A DNA stretch of 64,000 nucleotides from Bedellia somnulentella (lineage: Eukaryota > Arthropoda > Insecta > Lepidoptera > Bedelliidae): positions 3,844,001 through 3,908,000 of the forward strand of contig OY755177.1 of the NCBI GenBank assembly GCA_963576735.1, written 5' to 3'. The notes beneath the pieces were generated by a model. That model did no database searches. It worked only from the letters and a program-made list of their open reading frames with translations, and had not been told where the DNA came from. Positions 57,673 to 64,000 of the stretch are shown piece after piece; the stretch's first letter is position 1, and every line of letters starts with the position of its first letter. Position numbers and translations under genes: made by a program.

Positions 57673-58984
57673 TAAATATAATAAGCTTATTAATATGTTT
57701 GTATGATGCCCTGTAAATATGGGATTCGATGTTTAATATGTTTATTTACATTCCTTACTCTGTATAACTGCCTGCCCCGTTCCACTCCTTAATAAAATTC
57801 TGGCCTACCCTTGTTTATATCCTGTACTAAGTTAACCTGTATTAGTTACATCCGTAACGACTATTTACACAACTATACTAGCACAAACATTGAAATAACA
57901 CAAAAACATGCTCAATAACTTCCCCGTGCCATATGAGATAGTTCTAGTTGCATAATTGACAGAATTCCTAACACTCCATAAAGTGGCGAGCAGTGAGACG
58001 CGCCTAGGAAGTTATCTCATGAGTTCATTACAGTGCTTTCCTTGGCCCGGCCCATGCTAATTTAACAGGAAACGAGGTAATGGACTGTGGTTTGAGCAGG
58101 CCTATGATCAAGAATTGGGAGGGTATTCTTGAAGTTACTATATATTATGGTGACAGTTTTATGAGATGTACTTAATTTTTATTTGAATAGGTTCTTGGAT
58201 AGTATTTTTGCTTTGCATTGTTTTAACGTTTCTTGGTTGCATAAGCGCCGTGTTGGGATTGGGAATATAAAAGGCTATAAAAGTGATGTAAAAGGCAAGT
58301 CGTTTTTTCTGAAATCTACCACTTATCAATTGATCTAACAATTCAATAATAATTTCAACCATTTTTTTAAAAGGGTGTTTTAATATGATTTACATTAAAT
58401 ACAGACTTTCTCATTGACACATTTAATAGCATCACTCATTTTGCACGCATGTGGCCAATAACTATATTTTAGTATAAGAATTGATATGATGAAAATAGCT
58501 TCAATGATTTGACTATTTTAGTTCAATAAATAGTATTCTAACACTTATGTGTAAAAAAATACTACAAAACAATTTTGAAAGGAGTCGAGTTGGTAACCAG
58601 AATAAAAATAAAATAATCGCGTCAATCAACTTCGCTCGAATCAAGTTCCGAGAATAGTCCCCCATACGTCTCGAGCTAGATTCAAACTATAAATTACTAG
58701 CTTTTTGTAACAGTTCCTAGGACGAGGAAAGTGTTGTACAGATCTGATGTGCCACAGGAAACTGTAATCTAACATCGAGATCGTACGGATAATGATAGAT
58801 TGTCAGTTTGCAAACGCCAGATAAACCTGTCAATGGATCATTTGGTTTACTAATTCGAGCTGGAAATGTACGGATGAGGATTCGATAAGTTTTATATACT
58901 TAGGAAAAAATATGTAATAATAAACAAATTACGTAACTTGTTAGTTTAAAAAGGGTTAGAAAAACTAACCATAATTAAAATACA
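57673..58984. other. Intergenic DNA, nothing recognised
   Basis: No repeat family described here and no coding segment was recognised. Confidence 0.35.
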
Positions 58985-59256
58985 CATTTACTTACGGTTT
59001 AATTTCCAAGAAGGGGTTAGCCAAAACGTCGAAAGAAGAAACTATTCAGCCTCTTTTTGAAGATGAGTGTGGAAAATTATATATGATTAAGGACGGTTGC
59101 TGATGTAGTGAAAAATACCCAATATCCTATATCGCATCTTGCGAGACCCGCGGGAAGGAGTGGGTTAATGTAATTCTAAGTTATACATGTCTTATCGTAT
59201 TATATAGTAACAACACAGTAAGGTAGGGTAGTGCTATTCTAAGCCGACACTACACA
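58985..59256 (-). repeat. Repeat A fragments
   Basis: A diverged copy from TTTAATTTCCAAGAAGGGGT to GTAATTCTAAGTTATACATG. Then, after ~40 bp, a detached head piece GTAGTGCTATTCTAAGCCGA CACTACACA at 59227-59256. Confidence 0.55.
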
Positions 59257-59450
59257 TGGTAAGGTCAATGTAAATTTATAGTAAGTAGACGTATACAAAA
59301 CATGTTATTTCTAGTCGTTGCGCATGGTGTATGAGCTGAGGACTGTATTAAAGATGGATGAATAGGTGTGGTTAAGGGGTACTCTGGATAGTCCTATTTC
59401 CTCAAATTCTAGCGTTATATCTCAGTCACCACTATCAAGTAATGGGATTA

Positions 59451-60140
59451 CCCACCAAAAACATTAAATGTAAAAAAATGCCAAGTCTCTCGATTCAGTC
59501 TTTCCATCGTAAAAAGTTTTGAGATCTCATAGAAGCCAAGTCCTATTCAAAATATGTCGTAGTTATAAATCAACATTTAGTAATTGTATCAATAGTTTTC
59601 TTTATATTATAATTATAGTGACTTGGCAATGAGCACAAGAAGAAACAAATAAAACGACATATTTGGAGGAGTTGAAAGTTACACACACCGCATGCGTAAA
59701 CATTAATATCACAAAATTAATTTTCTTTTGGTTTATCCGTGTCGTCCCAACCGAATTTCGGCAACGGCAGTCTTAGTACACTCCCGATTCATTTACTTTC
59801 ATAAAGCGATGGCCCGTAAGGTATTCTTAATTATTGTATTGGAGCATGTAGTCGGTAGTGACCATCATGATTCACACATAACAAATAATCTGATCACTGG
59901 TTTCGTCAGTAACATTTGCATATAAAATTCCAGGCAGCAAGCAGCTTTTAATTTGTGCTCATTGCCAAGTCACTATAATTATAATATAAAGAAAACTATT
60001 GATACAATGACTAAATGTTGATTTATAACTACGAAATATTTTGAATAGGACTTGGCTTCTATGAGATCTCAAAACTTTTTACGATGGAAAGACTGCATCG
60101 AGAGACTTGGCATTTTTTTACATTTAATGTTTTTGGTGGG
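59451..60140. mobile_element. Non-autonomous element with ~190 bp inverted repeats
   Basis: Arms 59451-59640 and 59952-60140 are reverse complements with few mismatches. The outer ends are CCCACCAAAAACATTAAATG; the inner ends are TTGGCAATGAGCACAA. The ~310 bp centre has no recognisable coding. No clear target duplication flanks the arms (ATTA at the left, ATCT at the right), so the superfamily is undetermined. Confidence 0.7.
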
Positions 60141-60147
60141 ATCTCAT

Positions 60148-60463
60148 TTATTTTTTGTAAGTGTATTTCTTTCTTTTACTTTTAGGTGACCTCACAATTT
60201 CTTGGACGTCAGCTACTGCTTTGCTTAGAACCCATTCTCTATCTCTATCTCTTTTGTTTCTTCTCTGAGGCTTCGTTACTTCTAAGGTAGACAAGTCTGG
60301 GCGATATATACTTCGGAGTCGATTATATTCAGCTATTGCTGTCTCCTGAGCTTTGATACTACTAAAATTCACATTTATTAAATGTTATCCACCCAAACTA
60401 GTCACTCTTGAAAGGGCCACGTATGCTTGTTTGACGACTGAAAACTCCCATGCATGCTGTATG
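60148..60463 (-). pseudogene. PIF1-like helicase C-terminal relic (Helitron)
   Basis: The - strand frame reads VKQAYVALSRVTSLGG, an in-frame TAA, then NVNFSSIKAQETAIAEYNRL and RSIYRPDL. The QAYVALSRVxSLxG motif VI and the following tail are characteristic of the PIF1-type helicase domain of Helitron RepHel proteins. The upstream part of motif VI is frameshifted (VVFISFVVIQHAWEFS). No Rep domain in the window. It sits directly beside the long-TIR element. Confidence 0.65.
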
Positions 60464-60752
60464 ACAACGAATGAAATAAACACGACCCATCTCCAGGAAT
60501 AGAGATGACTCTGTGTCACAGCGAGCTCTGTGTGGACAAAGGTCGCCATTTATGTACAATATTTCACGTTCCATTACACTATATTTACAATAACTTCTAT
60601 AACAATAGGGCGTAAACTTATATATATATGCAAACTAAATAGAACTAAACTAACTAACAAATAACTAACTAACTAAATATATATCTACTAACTTACAAAC
60701 TATAACTAAACTAAACTAAATAAAAGATGTTATTAAAGGAAAGAAAAATTTC

Positions 60753-60825
60753 GACAGTGGCGGGGTTCGAACCCGCGACCTTCGGGTATACGCCCCCGTC
60801 GCTCTGCCAACTGAGCTACAGTGTC
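60753..60825 (-). repeat. tRNA-like sequence (repeat C head, unit 1)
   Basis: 73 nt, acceptor GACACTG against CACTGTC (one mismatch), D arm GCTCAGTTGGCAGAGC, T arm GCGGG/CCCGC with TTCGAAC, intact A and B boxes. The anticodon arm GGGGGCGTATACCC lacks U33. RNA polymerase III transcription is plausible; a decoding role is doubtful. Confidence 0.6.
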
Positions 60826-61068
60826 AGTTGGCATCCAGCGCGAAATTCCTCTATCCTTTGTTTTATTTTTTACACGTTCAAGTAGTGTTTACGTTTCCTA
60901 CCTCCGAATTTTTAACTAATTCGGACGGCCATTTGTCTACCTTTTCAGATAGAATGCAAATGTTGGAAACGCCTAACTATCACATAATTCAATGTTTTTG
61001 ACATGAATTCCTCATGTGGGGATTATTACTTATAAATAAAAGATGTTATTAAAGGAAAGAAAAATTTC

Positions 61069-61141
61069 GACACTGGCGGGGTTCGAACCCGCGACCTTTG
61101 GGTATACGCCCCCGTCGCTCTGCCAACTGAGCTACAGTGTC
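61069..61141 (-). repeat. tRNA-like sequence (repeat C head, unit 2)
   Basis: Perfect 7 bp acceptor stem (GACACTG/CAGTGTC), otherwise as unit 1 with one change near the anticodon arm (CCAAAGG for CCGAAGG). It is the left half of the palindrome centre. Confidence 0.6.
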
Positions 61142-61839
61142 AGTTGGCAGAGCGACGGGGGCGTATACCCGAAGGTCGCGGGTTCGAACCCCGCCAGTGT
61201 CGAAATTTTTCTTTCCATTAATAACATCTTTTATTTATAAGTAATAATCCCCACATGAGGAATTCATGTCAAAAACATTGAATTAAACTAAATAACACGT
61301 AAAGTTCTCCGAATATCAATTATCACTACAATATTTTTTAGTTTCGAAATAGGTTTTCATAGACAGATGGCGCTATCAAATGAAAATTATCGAATTATTT
61401 TGAAGTAACTACTTACACTGCGCTTTGTAACGAAACCATAGCGCGATTCAGACAGGTACAACGCCATCTATCGAGCGCGCATACAATATTTATCGCAATA
61501 CAATACAATGGAGTTTTAGCTTTATTAATTTAATGAACTTTATGTATTAATTTGTATTAATGATAGTCTATGTATTACATTTATATTATTCTTTTCTATT
61601 GTATGTATGTATTCATCCAATTGAATAGGTACTTGAACAACGAACAAAGTTAACAATGCAGTCAAAATCCATACATAATGTTCTTGCCAAACCGCAAATA
61701 TAAAATTGTTTTCTATGGCATATAATTTTTTAATGTTTTTATAATTTTTCCTTTATATGTGGCTAATGACCTATCTTGGTGCAAAATTTGAAGTTTCTAA
61801 GTATGCTAGAAGTACCTTAGATTTTTGATGATCTGTCAG

Positions 61840-62400
61840 TGAATCAGTGAGTCAGTGAGTGACAAAATGGTGTAACTTTGATCGACCGTAACTCCTAAAC
61901 TATTAATTCATTTGGCGTGTAATTTCGAACTTAAGCTTGTTCTAATGCCTACTATTATTCACCGAAAACCTAAACTCCTAGCTTTGTCCACGTCGAAGAT
62001 AAAGGGGGGGGGCGAAACAGCCGCGAACCGCTTCGAGAAAAGATGGTACGGCCGTGCCCATTTTGCTCAAGACTTGGCAGGGGCACTACCGTGCCCCCAG
62101 ATATTACTAGCTGCTAGTACGCCGACAAACCGAAATTTAGGATTATATGGCCGTAGGTTTTGGCGAAATCTATCTATCTATCTATACTATAATAAAACTG
62201 TACCAAGATCAAAACTGTACAATGACGAAAAAAAATTAAAAACCGGTGGAATAATTTTAATTTCCGATACTGAACCAAATTTGCGCTTTTTGATAGGAAT
62301 GTCTGTCTGTATGTCCGTTCATCACGTTAATTCTACCAGACGGATCTTGATCAAATATGGTATGAATGTAGCTTATACACCTGGCCAACATATAGGATAG
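61840..62400 (+). repeat. Helitron-like dispersed repeat (tentative)
   Basis: GTCAGTGAGTCAGTGAGTGA, a (CTAT)n run leading into TCTATACTATAATAAAACTG and CTGTCTGTATGTCCGTTCA are phrases common in lepidopteran Helitron-type repeats. Ends were not defined. The 162-residue ORF across it is not convincing as protein. Confidence 0.35.
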
Positions 62401-62667
62401 GCATGGCAATGATTGCTACTTTTAATTCATAATCATTTGGTGCTATTGCTAAACTTTATCATATGATTTTTACTGCTATTTTTTACAGTTCATGATTTTT
62501 AACAATTATGATATTTCATACTACATGCAATATGCATATGATTTTACATTATAATTTACGATAAGGATAAGGTTGCAGTTGAAATCGAGGTCGTCATTTT
62601 TGTAGTTACGTTTAAGCAAACATACTTTGATTATTATTATTTTTTATAGATTTGATATTGCCATTGA

Positions 62668-62772
62668 TATAAGATTGATGGATGTAAACGAAGCTAGAGA
62701 GGTTTGTCGAGGATCAATAGTCTCTGCCTACCCCAATCGGAATTAATGGCGTGATTATATCTATGTATGGAT
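62668..62772 (+). repeat. RTE-type LINE 3' fragment
   Basis: GATTGATGGATGTAAACGAA, GCTAGAGAGGTTTGTCGAGG, CTGCCTACCCCAATCGGAAT and GGCGTGATTATATC: the last ~100 bp of the family whose coding end is at 46.7-47.0 kb. Confidence 0.75.
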
Positions 62773-62987
62773 GTATGATATTGCGATAATTTAATTAAAC
62801 TTTATACAAGTTTTATTTATCATATATACACAAAAGTACTAAAATATTAACAATAACTATTAATAACCCCGCCTACAAGTCACTCGCTTTGCTTTTCTTA
62901 TGATTTCATTCAATGTCATGATTTAGATGTGGTGCGACCAGGAATGATTAGTAGCAACCTTGCTAAATGCTATTATCATATGACATA

Positions 62988-64000
62988 CGAGGGCTGCTAT
63001 TTATGTATCCGGAACTGGCCACTTACAGAACAATAATTTAAAAAGTAATTACATCATTTAAAAATAGAACTCTTTAGCTTTAGAATACATTTATTTTTAT
63101 GTGACTGTCAATTGTTTTCACATCGCAGCGTCATTTTGAAAATTGCGTGTCTTCACCACCATGGATTTAACTCGTGAACATTTTCGTGCCATGATTTTTT
63201 ACGATTTTCGGCGTGGTCTAACTCAAAAACAGTGCATCGATCAGCTTACTTCAACTTTTGGGGATGAAGCACCCTCAAAGACCACTGTGTATCACTGGTT
63301 TAGCGAGTTTAATCGTGGACGATCTAAGCTTACTGATGAAATTAAAGAAGGTCGCCCTAAAACGGTCGTTGTACCTCAAAACATCGATGCTGTCCGGGAA
63401 CTAATAACTCAAGATCGTCATGTTACATATCGTGAGATAGAGGCATCTCTGGGCATTAGTATGACGAGCATACATAAGATACTTCATGAACATTTAGCTG
63501 TAAAAAAAATTTGCTCCCGTTGGATTCCGCACAACTTGAGTATTGATCAAAAACAGGCTCGTGTCGATTGGTGCAAAGAAATGTTAAAAAAATACAACCG
63601 TGGTGCGTCAAAAGCTGTTTATAATATCTACACAGGTGACGAATCTTGGATCTACGCTTACGACCCCGAAACTAAGCAGCAGTCCACGGTGTGGGTGTTC
63701 CAAGATGAGCCGAACCCAACAAAAGTTATTCGTGCAAAAAGCACATTGAAGCAAATGGTCGCTTGTTTTTTTGGTATAAATGGCCATGTAGCTACAGTGC
63801 CTTTAGAGAATCGTAAAACTGTTAATTCGGAGTGGTATACGACCATTTGTTTGCCGGAAGTCTTTGAACAAATAAGAAAGACTAACCGACAACGTAGAAT
63901 CATTCTGCATCACGACAATGCTAGCTGTCACAGGTCGGCCGTCACAACTCAGTTTTTAGAAGCTCAAAAGATCGAATTGACAGGTCATCCGCCGTACAGC
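62988..64000 (+). mobile_element. mariner of a second family, cut by the window edge
   Basis: TA at 62986-62987, then CGAGGGCTGCTATTTATGTA as the left inverted repeat. A 173 bp leader precedes the transposase. The right end lies outside the window. Confidence 0.85.
63161..64000 (+). CDS. mariner transposase, open to the window edge (partial)
   Basis: From ATG 63161 (context ACCACCATGG) all 280 codons are open. The N-terminal helix-turn-helix region has LTREHFRAMIFYDFRRGL and TTVYHWFSEFNRGR. The linker is WIPHNLS, as in mariner-type WVPHEL. The first Asp lies in TGDESWIYAYDPE and the second in LHHDNASCHRS. The sequence stops at GHPPYS, just before the third Asp (expected in SPDLAPxD). It differs clearly from the copies at 48 and 53 kb. 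Possibly functional, but the C-terminal fifth is unseen. Confidence 0.92.
   Translation, partial: MDLTREHFRAMIFYDFRRGLTQKQCIDQLTSTFGDEAPSKTTVYHWFSEFNRGRSKLTDEIKEGRPKTVVVPQNIDAVRELITQDRHVTYREIEASLGISMTSIHKILHEHLAVKKICSRWIPHNLSIDQKQARVDWCKEMLKKYNRGASKAVYNIYTGDESWIYAYDPETKQQSTVWVFQDEPNPTKVIRAKSTLKQMVACFFGINGHVATVPLENRKTVNSEWYTTICLPEVFEQIRKTNRQRRIILHHDNASCHRSAVTTQFLEAQKIELTGHPPYS

Larger units (their letters stand above)
60736..61284. repeat. Composite tRNA-like repeat C with 299 bp palindrome
   Basis: Unit 1 (-) has its tRNA-like head at 60753-60825 and a body to about 61045. Unit 2 (-) starts at 61046 with a head at 61069-61141, where the sequence folds back. 61141-61284 is the reverse complement of 60986-61129, with only one or two mismatches seen and a short central loop AGCTACAGTGT. 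It corresponds to the rearranged copy at 23.7-24.1 kb but with a different fold-back point. Confidence 0.8.

Noticed and set aside
61912..62400. 162-residue ORF
   Set aside because: It spans a dispersed repeat with CTAT simple sequence; no conserved motif.

Overview
The window looks like a gene-poor, transposon-rich stretch of an insect genome, most likely a moth or butterfly. The reasons are GT-AG introns in AT-rich DNA, a conserved eukaryotic methionine aminopeptidase gene, mariner, piggyBac and Transib relatives side by side, and several short interspersed families of the kind common in Lepidoptera. The species cannot be named from the sequence alone.

Only two host genes are clear. A six-exon methionine aminopeptidase 1 gene (MetAP1, 15713-21445, + strand) encodes about 380 residues with all five metal ligands. 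An unrecognised secreted protein is encoded on the - strand (24851-30066). At least seven coding exons splice in frame to give about 686 residues, and the first exon with the ATG was not found. The rest is mostly mobile DNA, much of it nested.

Layout. 1-10380: many copies of a ~245 bp repeat (called repeat A here) and of a tRNA-derived ~370 bp SINE (SINE B), some inside a 2.65 kb hAT-like element (2619-5269). 10847-13822: an uninterrupted non-LTR retrotransposon ORF. 14600-15000: a piggyBac relic. 15.7-21.4 kb: MetAP1, with an 871 bp DNA element in intron 2 and decayed partial copies of exon 5 in intron 5. 23.7-24.1 kb: a tRNA-like repeat folded into an inverted repeat. 24.8-30.1 kb: the secreted-protein gene. 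32.3-35.5 kb: two divergent transposon-type genes, both broken. 38.9-43.1 kb: a nearly complete Transib element. 46.3-47.8 kb: a non-autonomous element with hexamer repeats at its ends. 48.2-54.2 kb: two decayed copies of one mariner. 59.4-61.3 kb: a long-TIR element, a Helitron-helicase scrap and a second tRNA-like palindrome. 62.99 kb to the edge: a different mariner with an open transposase frame.

The most interesting part is the pair at 32.3-35.5 kb and 38.9-43.1 kb. The second is a Transib, the transposon lineage that gave rise to RAG1. It has 602 bp terminal inverted repeats beginning CACAGTG, a 5 bp duplication TGCCG, and a spliced transposase broken by one apparent 1-nt deletion. The first carries, on the - strand, a protein colinear with only the N-terminal, pre-catalytic part of that transposase. 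Beside it, divergently, is an unrelated DDE-like protein with a Tudor-like tail. A repeat A copy just upstream breaks off exactly at a CACAGTG. This may be an undescribed two-gene mobile element in which a Transib-type DNA-binding module works with a different nuclease. The right end is not identified, so this remains a hypothesis.
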